DNA of 64,000 nucleotides from Ariolimax columbianus (GCA_036924085.1 JAVGWX010000004.1:76991090-77055089); one strand, 5' to 3'; shown: positions 44,501 to 53,220, numbered from the stretch's first letter. Notes: generated from the sequence alone by a model not told the origin. Numbers and translations: made by a program.

Positions 44501-46890
44501 AGATAATAGGGAGTTTTCTGTATATCATCAGAGAACCATTGCATTGAAAGAGAAAACAGAAGAGTGGTGGAAAATCAAGAATGGGTGCGCTCTGTATTGC
44601 TTTTTACAATGATAAACTATCCATTTTCTTCTATTTTAAGGCCATATTTGTTTGCCATACATGTGTACCTTTTTGCATCTTCCTCGATCAACTAATGCTA
44701 TGCGTCTAATCCGGCGAGGTTTACGAAGGAGACTGCGTTTCAGGTCTTCACTAGGTCTTCCCAAGCTTGTTGAGGATTGTCGCTTCCCAGGACCAGACTG
44801 CCTTTCCTTGGTCTGTACAAGTAGGGCAGCTCTGCAGGATGTGTTCTGATGTTTGCCTACGTGCTTCACAATTGCATGTGGCGGTGTCTTCAAGACTCAT
44901 TTTTACATTAATTTAGCATACTATCACAGTGCGCTCTAACCATTGCCTCTGGGAAAGAAGACTAATGTCTGGTCAGGCAAAACATATTGGACAAGACCCT
45001 CACCTTGGCTTAATCGTAGCCCTTTCTGGAAATGGCCTATTTACATGGCAGCCTGGTTAACAAGGTGAGGGATCAGAATCATCCCCAGAATAGTGAGCAA
45101 TACGCAGATGAAGCCAAGCATAGTACAACCGCCTGGAGGACCCCGGTCCACAATCAGCGCGCTCGGGATGTGTGTAAGCTACTGCAGTCCGTCACTTATC
45201 CTTTTCAGGACCAAAAAAAAAAAAGAGTAAACCTACTCATTGTGGGCAATCGAAACACACATTGACATCTCCATAACAAGAGTTGTATCTATCTATAAAC
45301 TATTTTTTACATTGACGTTGAATATGTAATGTCTGGAGCATTGAATAATGTGCCAAATCTTCTCCGTTTCAATTATACATTGACTTTGCTCATCATGTAC
45401 TGTAGTGAGAGTTGAAATTATATGAATAATAATGGTCTGCGTCGTCCCTGTTTTATTTACGTTTTTATGTGTGTCTGTTCTGTTCAACAGTCTTCCTCAA
45501 ATCTCTACCCTTGGGGATTCCAGAACAGAGACCATCTGGTAATGTCATTAACTGTTTACATAAACATGTGTCCTGTCCAACGCCAGCTCACATCATCTTC
45601 CACTAATATTAGTTTCAGCTCTTTGCAATAGCTCATACTATTTCAATCTATCTATTCAGCATCAATTTATGAAAGTCTAGCTTTTCTGTTGCCGTTCATG
45701 TTTCAAAACTTTGAAAATTGAGAAAATAAGGCATGTATGTACTGAAAGCAACACGTGACAAATTATGAATCAAGTAGTTCTTAACCCACTACACCATGAC
45801 ATGTCCAATATATTTGTTTTAAAAGAATTTGTTAATCTATTCAATTTAAATTCTTAACTTTCAGTTTAAACTGATGCAGCATGTAGGTTGCATGTGTAAA
45901 CAAATAGAATACACGTGAAACAAGGAAGCAGCTCAATACCCTTATGAATATATATTTCATGTTTCAAGACTTATGGTGCCAAAGGGTTAAGTTAGTAACT
46001 CTTCATGGGCATCAACTAAACTGACAAATTATTATGCCAGAACATACCTGGGACTGGATTCCTGTTTGAAGTCGGCCAAGTAAGACTGGTGAGGCTTGAG
46101 ATGGCGACAGAAGGTTGTTGCCAGACTTAAGAAGAACCCTTCCGTTCTTGTCTGTTGTGATAGTATGGACTTTTTGTGGAGATGATAACACAAATTGAGA
46201 GTTTGCAGCGCTGCCATGAATAGGTGAATTAGTTGATGCTATGGTCAGACCAGGCGGACAGCTTCCATGTGCAGTACTCAGAATAAATGTATGTGGTTTG
46301 TGCGGTGAATCCCTAGAAGAAGTAATAAGGAAGTTCTGAGTCTTTGCTGGGGAGCTATGCGGGCTGCCCTGGCTGGCTACAGACAGAATACAGATTGTTT
46401 GGTGCTCTTGCCCAAGAATATGTTCATGGCTAGAGACTTGAGAGTGCTGCTGCTGCATGGAATGGCTCTCGGACTCTGGGGAGTCTATAAGATTGCTGCA
46501 GTTAGCATGCAGACGCATGGCTGCACTGTTGGCACTTTCAGACGAAAGAAGACTTTCTTTATTTTCATTCTGTATAATGTGAATAGGAAAAACAGACTGG
46601 GGATTTACCGAGACTAAATTGGTGCCATCAGAAGTATCATCGCTGTCGAGGTGTGCTAGAGTTGACATGGAGGAGTTGTGGAGCCAGTTCATGTCTCCCA
46701 GGTGGCCATTGCCTTCCAGGGAGTCAAGATCAAGACTGTTTTCCATCTTGACATCTGAAACATTTGCATGCAGCTCATCAGCCATGCTGGCCATGTCTGA
46801 GCTTGTGTTCATGAGAAATGCATCCAGATCACTCTTGTCTGTGTTAAGGAACAGCAGGGGATCGTGTATACGATCGGAAAATGAATCCAT
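29408..46890 (-). CDS. FoxN4: FoxN1/4-class forkhead transcription factor, 7 coding exons
   Basis: Spliced minus-strand gene; coding joins 46890-46048, 43258-43059, 41100-41058, 39842-39653, 37570-37182, 35570-35426 and 29553-29408 give 651 residues. The forkhead (winged-helix) DNA-binding domain spans about residues 315-412: [20 protein letters not shown], then [23 protein letters not shown], the recognition helix [13 protein letters not shown], and the wing [12 protein letters not shown]. The CLWALNPAK wing and the [13 protein letters not shown] start are hallmarks of vertebrate FoxN1 and FoxN4. The acidic segment [15 protein letters not shown] (about 557-571) sits where FoxN4 has its activation domain. 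By homology it is a nuclear sequence-specific regulator of progenitor fate; the role in this animal is inferred. Invertebrates usually have one gene equivalent to both FoxN1 and FoxN4, so the symbol is by class. Introns are full of mobile elements, but no exon is broken. Confidence 0.93.
30445..30720 (+). mobile_element. LINE C-terminal fragment in FoxN1/4 intron
   Basis: Plus-strand frames resemble the zinc-knuckle and tail after LINE RNase H ([14 protein letters not shown], then a degraded CPHG/HATW region and LNAEGLT). Weakly conserved. Confidence 0.5.
30806..31272 (+). mobile_element. piggyBac-like left end / short element
   Basis: Starts after a TTAA at 30802-30805. The subterminal region (TTTTACAGCACATCACATTT, AATAAATTAATAAAGAATTT) matches the subterminal repeat at 38990-39110 and, inverted, at 40600-40700. 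A second TTAA lies at 31269-31272. Full end matching could not be shown. Confidence 0.45.
31409..31760 (+). pseudogene. piggyBac-like transposase N-terminal fragment
   Basis: ATG at 31409 gives [20 protein letters not shown]. After one frameshift near 31480 an acidic/serine stretch follows ([20 protein letters not shown]). This is the usual N-terminal layout of piggyBac-derived transposases (basic start, AEEAL-like motif, acidic linker). The catalytic domain is missing here. Confidence 0.55.
32285..32905 (-). mobile_element. LINE reverse-transcriptase C-terminal remnant
   Basis: Minus-strand broken frames run from [20 protein letters not shown] near 32890 through VVDRFKYL to [12 protein letters not shown] and [19 protein letters not shown] near 32350: the region after the catalytic box to the end of an RTE-like ORF. 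Confidence 0.75.
32940..33260 (-). mobile_element. Jockey/I-like LINE C-terminal fragment
   Basis: Minus strand reads LRYHLFTN near 33185, then [20 protein letters not shown] with [11 protein letters not shown] (zinc-knuckle CPC...H...C), then [14 protein letters not shown]. Same family as 18501-19804; it retains the 14 bp that copy lacks. Confidence 0.78.
33375..33705 (-). mobile_element. LINE reverse-transcriptase palm fragment
   Basis: Minus strand reads [20 protein letters not shown], then [14 protein letters not shown] and [11 protein letters not shown]. The first catalytic Asp motif is intact. Cut off before the FADD box. Confidence 0.82.
34162..34825 (+). mobile_element. TTAA-flanked MITE, piggyBac type
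   Basis: 664 bp, bounded by TTAA at 34158-34161 and 34826-34829. Terminal inverted repeats are CCTTTAGCACGC (34162-34173) and GCGTGCTAAAGA (34814-34825), 11 of 12 matching. No coding capacity. A second copy in the opposite orientation is at 41679-42333. TTAA duplication with CCTTT-type ends is the signature of piggyBac-mobilised elements. Confidence 0.88.
34900..35010 (+). mobile_element. SINE type 1 fragment
   Basis: GGGGACGGTGTGGGTTAGTG head followed directly by the body (GTGCACAGAGCCGACAGGCG); the B-box segment is deleted. Confidence 0.65.
35426..35570 (-). CDS. FoxN4: FoxN1/4 coding exon 6 (acidic activation segment)
   Basis: 145 bp from CTCAG acceptor to TCAG/GTAGCA donor. Encodes [20 protein letters not shown] and then a Ser/Pro-rich stretch to LLPFSSG. 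Without splicing the frame would stop 16 bases past the donor (SMKPS). Splicing to 29553 continues it in phase, and the continuation [10 protein letters not shown] fits in style. Read-through as an alternative short end is possible. Confidence 0.82.
35770..35905 (-). mobile_element. LINE C-terminal fragment
   Basis: Minus strand reads [18 protein letters not shown] then [10 protein letters not shown], the cysteine-containing tail of a Jockey-like LINE. Confidence 0.55.
36568..37115 (-). mobile_element. RTE-like LINE C-terminal remnant
   Basis: Minus strand reads [20 protein letters not shown] then [17 protein letters not shown] and, further on, YMAETWTL and QMDDSI. Post-catalytic part of a reverse transcriptase. 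It ends only about 70 bp from FoxN1/4 exon 5. Confidence 0.75.
37182..37570 (-). CDS. FoxN4: FoxN1/4 coding exon 5
   Basis: 389 bp between a TAACACAG-type acceptor (exon starts 37570) and CAG/GTAAAG. Encodes about 130 residues (426-555) rich in YSP/FSP turns ([31 protein letters not shown]), ending [21 protein letters not shown]. No domain beyond the forkhead is evident. The phase fits both neighbours exactly. Confidence 0.88.
37949..38803 (+). pseudogene. piggyBac transposase fragment in FoxN1/4 intron 4
   Basis: Antisense to the host gene. Two open pieces: 37949-38401 (KRKVD-type linker, [20 protein letters not shown]) and 38507-38803 ([49 protein letters not shown]). The SIDE-M-F-GR and YYDNYF motifs hold the first two catalytic aspartates of the piggyBac (DDE_Tnp_1_7) family. 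The third and the C-terminal cysteine domain are missing; the frame ends at 38801 and a degraded continuation ([14 protein letters not shown]) follows. Not functional as it stands. Confidence 0.85.
38966..39290 (+). mobile_element. piggyBac-like terminal segment
   Basis: TTAACCTTTAGGGCC at the left, then TTTTTCAGCACGTCACGTTT and AATAAAGAACTACTTGGTGT. The subterminal block matches, inverted, 40600-40700. Flanked by repeated TTTAATGTTATAGGGGGATT motifs (38938-38955, 39283-39330). The right border is unclear. Confidence 0.55.
39653..39842 (-). CDS. FoxN4: FoxN1/4 coding exon 4 (recognition helix and wing)
   Basis: 190 bp after a TTCCCAG acceptor. Encodes [19 protein letters not shown], then [28 protein letters not shown] and SSMAYP, which parallels the FoxN4 sequence after the wing. 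Donor CCAG/GTATGT, phase 1. It lies between piggyBac-like TTAA termini on either side. Confidence 0.94.
39940..40043 (-). mobile_element. SINE type 1 fragment
   Basis: Minus strand reads GGGGACGGCGTGGGCTAGTG, then CTGGATTCAATCCCCATCAC (B box) and GGAAGCAAACCC; truncated 3'. Confidence 0.8.
40070..40744 (-). mobile_element. TTAA-bounded piggyBac-like element
   Basis: 675 bp between TTAA at 40066-40069 and at 40745-40748. The right subterminal region, read on the minus strand (TTTTTCAGCATGTCGTGCCC, TAATAAAGAACTTG), matches the left ends at 38966 and 30806. The terminal repeats are not well matched (CATTCACCG against CCTTCTGCT), so this is an old or composite copy. Confidence 0.6.
41058..41100 (-). 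CDS. FoxN4: FoxN1/4 coding exon 3 (43-bp microexon)
   Basis: Only 43 bp: completes C348 and encodes [14 protein letters not shown]. The acceptor is TTGTTCCAG and the donor AAG/GTCAGT. It supplies the turn and start of the recognition helix, so the protein needs it. Confidence 0.92.
41310..41415 (+). mobile_element. LINE fragment
   Basis: Plus strand reads [11 protein letters not shown], then SNRI and ASAAFGRLH, equal to the VDSFTYLGRTLF...ASAAFGRLR segment at 18140. Confidence 0.65.
41679..42333 (-). mobile_element. TTAA-flanked MITE, inverted partner
   Basis: 655 bp between TTAA at 41675-41678 and 42334-42337, with ends CCTTAAGCACGC and GTGCGTAAGG. Over almost its whole length it is the reverse complement of the element at 34162-34825 with scattered differences. 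In FoxN1/4 intron 2. Confidence 0.88.
43059..43258 (-). CDS. FoxN4: FoxN1/4 coding exon 2 (start of forkhead domain)
   Basis: 200 bp. Opens with [13 protein letters not shown] and ends within the codon for C348 (FM, then TG/GTAAGT). Encodes forkhead helix 1 and the following strand/helix 2 ([30 protein letters not shown]). The acceptor is a tandem ACAG/CAG/GT, so a second acceptor three bases downstream (exon start 43255) would drop one glutamine. Confidence 0.92.
43490..43850 (-). mobile_element. LINE C-terminal remnant
   Basis: Minus strand reads [40 protein letters not shown] and [15 protein letters not shown], the post-catalytic part of an RTE-like polymerase. It begins about 230 bp upstream of FoxN1/4 coding exon 2. 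Confidence 0.8.
44150..44335 (+). mobile_element. Pogo/Tigger-type DNA-binding fragment
   Basis: Frame from 44152: [20 protein letters not shown] then EKGESRK, YNIG and LYDKAQSS. This is the CENP-B-type N-terminal helix-turn-helix of Tigger/jerky transposases, with small internal changes. The DDE part is not seen nearby. Confidence 0.7.
44640..44905 (-). mobile_element. LINE C-terminal fragment
   Basis: Minus strand reads [20 protein letters not shown] then TILNKLGK and [15 protein letters not shown] in mixed frames: a zinc-knuckle followed by a basic tail, Jockey-like LINE. Confidence 0.7.
44940..45255 (-). mobile_element. Family D copy, minus strand
   Basis: Begins at the right with GCCCACAATGAGTAGGTTTA and ends at the left with AGACATTAGTCTTCTT. 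It carries only one unit of the region that is an array in other copies. Confidence 0.72.
45256..46047. other. FoxN1/4 intron sequence, nothing else seen
   Basis: AT-rich, free of the dispersed families. Confidence 0.5.
46048..46890 (-). CDS. FoxN4: FoxN1/4 coding exon 1
   Basis: Residues 1-281, a low-complexity, Ser/Gln-rich regulatory half with [14 protein letters not shown] near its start, resembling the conserved N-terminal stretch of FoxN4. I chose the ATG at 46890 (MDSFSD, context CAACCATGG, strong). An in-frame ATG at 46917 (MREGG) has a weaker context and would add nine residues; an in-frame TAA lies just upstream. The exon probably starts at 46950 after a TTTCAG acceptor, leaving about 60 bases of 5' UTR. 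The donor after 46048 is CAG/GTATGT. Confidence 0.88.
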
Positions 46891-47202
46891 GGTTGAATGT
46901 GCACCTCCCTCTCTCATAGGTCTTTAAATGACAGCTTTCACTTCTTATATCTGAAATGTTTCAAAGTTTGCAAAAGTTACATGCAGAAAAACAATGCTAG
47001 TTCACTTTAAAAGTTTTATAAACATAACAGATTATTCAAAATGTATTTCAGGCTACAAATATAACCAATGATGTGCAGAGAGCTAATTTCATTGCACAAT
47101 ATTACATCAACATTGTAGAGTTAGCAAATGTTGATGGTAAAGGCGGCTCCAAAAGTGAAGACAGTGAACTATATCTAACAGTTACGAAGCATCCTTTACA
47201 AC

Positions 47203-47352
47203 TCTTCTTCTGCGTTCGTTCTCAATCTCCCACTATCTAGCGCTGAACAGGACATGTCCGGAAAACGGAATGTGTTGACTCACTGGTTTACAGCTTGGCT
47301 GCAATATTTGCACCTTTTCTGTCCGACACATCAGTCTTTGGCAGGCAACTCC
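47203..47352 (-). mobile_element. Family A 3' fragment
   Basis: CTTCTTCTGCGTTCGTTCTC tail, AACGGAATGTGTTGACTCAC and CTGTCCGACACATCAGTCTT. Inside the inferred first intron of FoxN1/4. Confidence 0.75.
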
Positions 47353-47438
47353 AACTATCTATTCTTCATTATTCTTGGATCCTCTATCTGTGGACAAAGG
47401 ATTGATTGAGCCACCAAGTTGTGATTACTACAAACAAT

Positions 47439-47812
47439 AGTCTTAGTCGACCTATACTACTATAGATGAAGATGCCCCCGTGCAGGTCCCAGCTCTGGAT
47501 GTAGCCGGGAGTAGGATTTCCTGCTTAGTTCGCTAGGCTTGACTGTGTTGGGACAAGTATTGGGGAGGGTGGTTAACCCGAGTTAACTGATCTGCGAATA
47601 CATCTTAAAAAGACCCAAAAACTAGAGAAGAGTAAACTCGCAGCCTGTTATGAGTCATCTATGCTGCTCTTAACAAACCACCTAACTATCTCCTGTGTTA
47701 GTCTATGTCACACAGTTAGTTGGCTCTTACGACATGCTCTCTGTGGGGCAGTAGCGTTATGCTTGTCCTTGTCATAAACAAAGACCCTGGCAGACCACTC
47801 GGACTATATTAG
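47439..47812 (+). mobile_element. Family B copy
   Basis: AGTCTTAGTCGACCTATACT to CTGGCAGACCACTCGGACTA, with the conserved TCTTACGACATGCTCTCTGT block. Confidence 0.8.
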
Positions 47813-48204
47813 ATAATATTCACAATGCATTACTAAATTCTCATCCCTTTCAGCCTTTCATGCAGAAGGGTTTTATACCATTGCAGCCATATTATCACCC
47901 ATTCATTAATTATATCTATAAAAAAGGCTAAGTACCTAATTCAATTTCCTACTGATACTGCACTTCCATGGCGCAAATGACAAACATTCAACTGAAATGA
48001 ATGCAAATTAATAACTTTTATGCAGTCTAGTCTACAAGCATGAATGGGGATGTTGTATCATTTCTGAAAATATTGTAATGGAGAAACTATTATTTAGATC
48101 TAACATTAGAAATGGGCCAGTAAAGTATGAAGTAAAAATCCTGTTTATACGACATGTGGCATATTTGAAATATGGTATTACTTAAACCCCTTAACTTCAG
48201 CTTA

Positions 48205-48480
48205 ATACTCCGCTGCGTTGGAACAAGCACTTACGGAGGGTGGTTAACCGATGTGCAAGTCCATCTTAATGAACTCAAAAACGCAAAGTAGATCTGCAAT
48301 CTGTTAGGAGCCATCTATGCCACTCTAAACTTCTAAAGTTACTCTAAACAAACAACCTAACCATGGCTGGTGTTGTGTCATGTCACAGTCGCCTCTTACG
48401 ACATGCTCTCTCACTCTGTGAAGCAGTGGTGCTATTCTTGTCCTTATACACAAAGACCACGGCAGACTACTCAGGCATTA
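48205..48480 (+). mobile_element. Family B copy, 5' truncated
   Basis: Begins within the element (CTTAATACTCCGCTGCGTTG) and ends at CACGGCAGACTACTCAGGCA. Confidence 0.75.
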
Positions 48481-49860
48481 TAGTCGTGTCTACATTTCAG
48501 TCACACCGCAAAACCAATGTCCAATGCTGTCTCGTGTCTGCAGCTAGGGCGAAGAGCGCAAATCTTGTGAAGTTCAGCCGTATGAACTAGACTGAAAATG
48601 CTACGGGTTTAAGCGCAGTACTAATTCATATATAGCCGATGTCCAGGCCAGGATAATCATAATCGGAAGTAAGAAAACACAAAAATCAACGAACTAGTCC
48701 AAATGGAAAACGGCATGTTTCTGTGAACACAAGTCAAGTGTAAGTTGTCAACTAGTGTGAATTGAAGGCAAATCCGTGGCCTGGTGGCATCCATAATGAA
48801 CTAAACTAAAACACCAGAGCAATGGATTGTAGACCCGGGGCCGGTAGGGTGCCATCTTTGCAGCTCTTCTTTACATTTGAGATTAAGTCAGGCACACATA
48901 TAGTCATAAGTCTCCAGCTGGATCGACTCAAATATGCCAGTAGCGGGAAAGTCTATACTTTTATTTTTGTAGCTTGTGAAAAGAAGAAAGTGCTAGATTA
49001 TTTTAATTTATAGATCTACAGACTCGTACAACTAAGTGCTTCAATAATAATTGATAGAGGGGGTCTAGGTATAATAATCAATTGATAGTATTATACTGAT
49101 CATTAATGCTAATCAGGTTATTAATGATTTAGATCTACTATACGCAAAAAGATAGAGAACAGCAACTTTAACATGTTATTAATTAAACGATTACTGCCTT
49201 GTATGAACGATTGGTTTCACTAATAATATCAAGTGACCAAAAAATTTATAATTTCGGTTTGGTTTCCACCACTGGACTCGGGACTGGGTACCCTGCTACT
49301 GAGAAAACGTATCAAACGGGCGACATGTCTATCAAACTTCGAGGGAACAAGTTAAATCCTAATTATTGAACCCACAAATTCCCACAACAATACATTTACA
49401 ATTGTTTTCACATTGTTGTTTAACATGGCAGCTACATGTTACCGACATCATACCAACAGAATTTAAACTCGGCGCCTCAGTCACGTCAAAAAGCGATGTT
49501 CCGTTGACCTGATGCCGGTTAGTCCATAGCCGACAATGAGTATCTCAGTGATGAGTGAGACATCGAGCTTTGCTATCTTACTCACGAGTTACAACTTACA
49601 TGAACTATGCATACGAACGTTTAAAACAATGCATTGTCCACTTTAAATAATTATTTAAAATAACACTCAAATAATTCAGAAGGATCCGTATTTAACATGC
49701 AAATTTGTGGCTAGAAGTAAGCGATCATTCAAAATTGCAAGGTTCCATAAGAAAATAAAAAGTTAGTAGAGCAGACATGCCGGTCTTGTTAAAACGTTCA
49801 ACTCAATAAATGGAACAAATATTGTGAAAATTTTCATCTTTCAGCTACAAATCAACTTAC
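48481..49860. other. Repeat-poor sequence upstream of FoxN1/4
   Basis: No coding frame or dispersed repeat recognised. AT-rich. Likely intron/regulatory DNA of the forkhead gene by position. Confidence 0.45.
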
Positions 49861-50000
49861 CATCACTTTTGAAGTCCACAGCGCTTAATAATTTGATGTA
49901 AATAGTTGTTTTTGTTTAGTGAAAGGTTGTAAACAAGGAGCACATGTAGAATTTAGCAATCGGGCCGTAAAAGTTGTAGAAAATCTGTTGGTCGGTTTAC
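49861..50000 (-). other. Candidate 5' non-coding exon of FoxN1/4
   Basis: On the minus strand a GATG/GTAAGT donor lies at 49861, and the acceptor that would accept it is at 46951 (ACATTTCAG). The right end is unknown. If used, the intron is 2.9 kb. The joined leader would contain a two-codon upstream frame (ATG, ATA, TAA). Inferred only from splice-site quality and the repeat-free setting. Confidence 0.35.
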
Positions 50001-50035
50001 GAAACAAAGAAAGGTGAAACTTTCAAAATACCGTT

Positions 50036-50100
50036 TTCTCATTGGTCGGGATTTTCCGTTAGCTTTAAAACCTAACACTATGATTGGCTGTCGCTAATAG
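50036..50100 (-). promoter_or_regulatory. Candidate FoxN1/4 promoter with two CCAAT boxes
   Basis: Minus strand shows AGCCAATCA and GACCAATGA about 45 bp apart, 100-200 bp upstream of the candidate leader exon. Both are in the usual forward orientation for transcription leftwards. The surrounding 48,500-50,500 is low in repeats. No convincing TATA box. Confidence 0.35.
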
Positions 50101-50571
50101 TAACTAAATAACAACATGTTGGAACAGGTGTGTTGCAAGTTGGTTCAAGCACCGTGTGCCGACTTAAAGAAAATTGTAAACATTTTTGAATTTATATGAT
50201 AATTTTTTTTAAACTTCCTTCTAATATCTCGAACACTACTGCTGCGAATGAACACGCAATTTGGTTTAAGCAAGTGGCTGAGATTGAAATCATATTAAAA
50301 AGAGCCGAAACTTAAGCGGGACGCACTTCTACGAGTAACAATCAATAAACAAATAGAAACATAATTTGTAGATACTTGTATTCGCATCTTTTCCATATGA
50401 ATCCTGAGCTCGCCATTGCAGCTTGCCCCTTACAGGAATCTCGTATCGAATCAACCACGTGTTCTAGCAGTACCATTTCGTTGTTAGCATTTGACTTTAC
50501 ACGATGAGGCTGCTAGTCCCGTGAACAACCTTTTTTGTTCACCATTTACACTGAATGCGTGCAATGTTACA

Positions 50572-50830
50572 CGGAGCCAAGGTAGCGCAGAGGTTAATGT
50601 AGCTGAGTGATCGGGGTTCGGTCCCCAGTTGGTATTGCGATCGCAAAACGGCTCACTGGACAAACTCATGACCATTTTCCCCCCAGATTAAGATGGCCAT
50701 AACCAACCCCAGCCTTAAAAGCTGGGATCAGAATAATTCCCTAGTTGGTCAAGAAAAATGTAGGCCTGACACCATGTTCCTAATATGCCACAGAGGCGTG
50801 AAATCGGGATCTTTACTTTTTTTTGTTGGT
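50572..50830 (+). mobile_element. tRNA-derived SINE, type 2 variant
   Basis: GGAGCCAAGGTAGCGCAGAG head with the A box, GATCGGGGTTCGGTCCCCAG B box, AACCCCAGCCTTAAAAGCTG body and CCTGACACCATGTTCCTAAT, the last shared with the copy at 60590. Confidence 0.8.
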
Positions 50831-50892
50831 ACTTGCAATATGACAAACAACATTCTTTCGTCTTCTAGAGAATAATGAACTGATGAAACAAT

Positions 50893-50971
50893 GATCCGAA
50901 TGATTCCAAAAGGAATCAAAAATAAGAATATCTAACAATTTGTATGGAATATAAACAACAGACAACTATTA
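50893..50971 (+). repeat. 80-bp direct repeat, left copy
   Basis: GATCCGAATGATTCCAAAAG through AACAGACAACTATTAA; the second copy is at 51393-51472 with two or three differences. Confidence 0.9.
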
Positions 50972-51392
50972 AAGAGGTAAACGATCATGGAAGAGCTTAA
51001 CACGCGGCAGTTAACACAAAACTTGCAAAAGCCGATGGATCAGAGCAAATATGCTCTCCAAATAGTATACAAAAATAAACTATGCAGCCGATTTTCTGAG
51101 AGAAAATAAGACGCGAGATGGATCTTTATGAGCAAGGAGAAATGAATAGTTATCATTTTTACACTATATAGTCATAGCCTCAAAGATAATAAAAAAATAA
51201 AAGCCTGAATGAGCTCAGCAGATCAAGCGTAGCAGTTGGCCTACACATCAATAGAAAGAAAAGCCAGTTTATGCTTAACAACACCTTTGGCCCAATAGGA
51301 TGTGTGCGCCATGGAAATTGTCCCGTTGACAACGTAAATTTGTATTTCTTCTTGGGCCAAGAGATCACTAGCTCCTATTCAATAAATCTGGA

Positions 51393-51472
51393 GATCCGAA
51401 TGATGCCAAAAGGAAATCAAAAATAAGAATATCTAACAATTTGTATGGAATATAAACAACAGACAACTATTA
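51393..51472 (+). repeat. 80-bp direct repeat, right copy
   Basis: GATCCGAATGATGCCAAAAG through the same end as the left copy. The 420 bp between them show no coding content. Confidence 0.9.
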
Positions 51473-51599
51473 ATGATTTTCAATGAGCAGCGGGCTGGTT
51501 CAGCTTCAATTGAATTTAACCCATATGGCAACAAATGCGAAACTACAACGCTAAAGCTTCAACGGCGTTGTAACTCCAGCCATGGTTACATGACTGTGA

Positions 51600-51906
51600 A
51601 TTTGGAAATCTAAGGAAAACTGATGCAGATAGACTCCGCGCTGCTTATCGAGCAGCGAAGAACGTTGAAGATCTCAATTCCAGATTAAAGCCGCAAGGCA
51701 GAGATCAGATGTCTAACTTCTTTCTCTGACATCATAGATGTCGCGCTGTTACAAAAATACAGATGGGCCAACCATGTGGTGCGCATGCCGGATCACACAT
51801 GGACATGTCGAGTGACGTCGTGGTGGCCCTACAACTTCAGATGCCCTCGCTGGCGACATAGGTTAAGGTGGAGAGATGACCTGAAGGTGGCCTTGGGTCT
51901 AACATG
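51600..51906 (+). mobile_element. LINE C-terminal remnant
   Basis: Plus strand reads LLQKYRWANHVVRMPDHTW, CPRWRHRLRWRDDLKVALG, the wording of the final segment of RTE/L1-like polymerases in invertebrates. Confidence 0.7.
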
Positions 51907-52185
51907 GTAAAGGTGGGTACCATGGCAACAATTGCCGTTGAGGATGACGATAACTCTTCAAGGACTAAGTCCCAGCCTATGTGAGGTGGGGTGGCCAGTT
52001 CCCTTCCTTGCAGTTTATACCTTCCTCAACTCATACGTCAGGTACCCATTCACAGCTGGGTCGACTGGAGGAGCGGTCGTACTAGGAATGAACCGCGCCC
52101 GTATTTTGTTTTCTGTCCGTCCGTGATTTCGAACCTTGACTCGGTGGTAATCCCAGCTGTAGCGAGTCAGTTCACTGGTACACCA
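51907..52185 (+). mobile_element. Family C copy
   Basis: AAAGGTGGGTACCATGGCAA to CGGTGGTAATCCCAGCTGTA; directly follows the LINE tail, so it might be that LINE's 3' UTR. Confidence 0.75.
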
Positions 52186-52297
52186 AAGCAAAAGATCGAA
52201 GTAAGTGTACTCAACATTTGGCAACCTGTGCCTGATTGGATACCATGATTTAGAGATTGATTTTTATTAGTTGTTTTTCATATAAAATCATTTACAG

Positions 52298-52624
52298 CTT
52301 GGATGCCAGCATTAGTTTCTGAATCTAAATACTTTACGGCTTGGAGGCCTGAATTAGTCTTTGAACCACTATACTTTACGGCTTGGAGGCCTGAATTAGT
52401 CTCTGAACCACTATACTTTACGTCCTGGAGGCCTGAATTAGTCTCTGAACCACTATACTTTACGGCTTGGAGGTCAGAATTAGTCTCTGAACCACTATAC
52501 GTTACGGCTTGGAGGTCAGAATTAGTCTCTGAACCACTATAGTTTACGGCTTGGAGGTCAGAATTAGTCTCTGAACCTATATACTTTACGGCTTGGAGGC
52601 CTGAATTAATCTATAAACCCATGT
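52298..52624. repeat. 42-bp minisatellite, about 8 copies
   Basis: Unit TTGGAGGCCTGAATTAGTCT then CTGAACCACTATACTTTACG. Its frame stays open because 42 is divisible by three. Related units reappear, in both orientations, at 53011-53217. Confidence 0.95.
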
Positions 52625-52837
52625 ACAAGTAACCAACTCGTCCTCAAACCAATTTAGTGGCATCTGACGGCACATACCTGGTAGGTTATCAGTTGCTCCC
52701 CTCTTGAGGTCCGGTAGCAGACGCGTGCTATAGATACAGGGTATCAATTTTGATTATGAATATACTTCATGTGATCACCGATTCAGATAAGTTAATTGGT
52801 AACGTTCTTTCCTGTCGTTGTGATACCCTATTTTACT

Positions 52838-52998
52838 TTATCGTGTGTCTGTTTCCACTGTTATTTGATAATAGACCAACTTCCGATATCGCTTGTGGAA
52901 CCGACAGCACTATCATCATCGTCATCATTATGTAGCGTGCCCTTTATAGAACGTCGCTCACATCACAGTCTGTCTGAAAGAAACTCTTTCCCTTGCCA
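52838..52998 (+). repeat. Family E copy 1
   Basis: CAACTTCCGATATCGCTTGT, a run of ATC triplets, then CTTTATAGAACGTCGCTCAC and AGAAACTCTTTCCCTTGCCA. Precedes a 42-bp unit. Confidence 0.8.
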
Positions 52999-53010
52999 CT
53001 TTACTTGACG

Positions 53011-53217
53011 GCTTGGAAGCCTGAATTAGTTTCTGAACCACTATACTTAGCGGTTAAGAGACTAATTCAGGCCCCCAAGCCGTCAAGTATAGTGGTTCAG
53101 AGACTAATTCAGGCATCCAAGCCGTAAAGTATTGTGGTGCAAATACTAATGGAGGCTTCCAAGCCTTAAAGTATAAGTGGTTCAAAGACTAAGTCTTGCC
53201 TCCAGACCGTAAAGTGT
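53011..53217. repeat. 42-bp units in inverted arrangement
   Basis: One unit in forward orientation (53011-53048) is followed at once by about four units reading backwards (53051-53217, AGAGACTAATTCAGGC). This makes a near-perfect palindrome about a 53050 centre. Confidence 0.85.
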
Positions 53218-53220
53218 GTC

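Noticed and set aside
44110..44612. Host protein with [13 protein letters not shown]
   Set aside because: Only the first part matches a CENP-B/Tigger DNA-binding region; the second frame has no recognisable motif.
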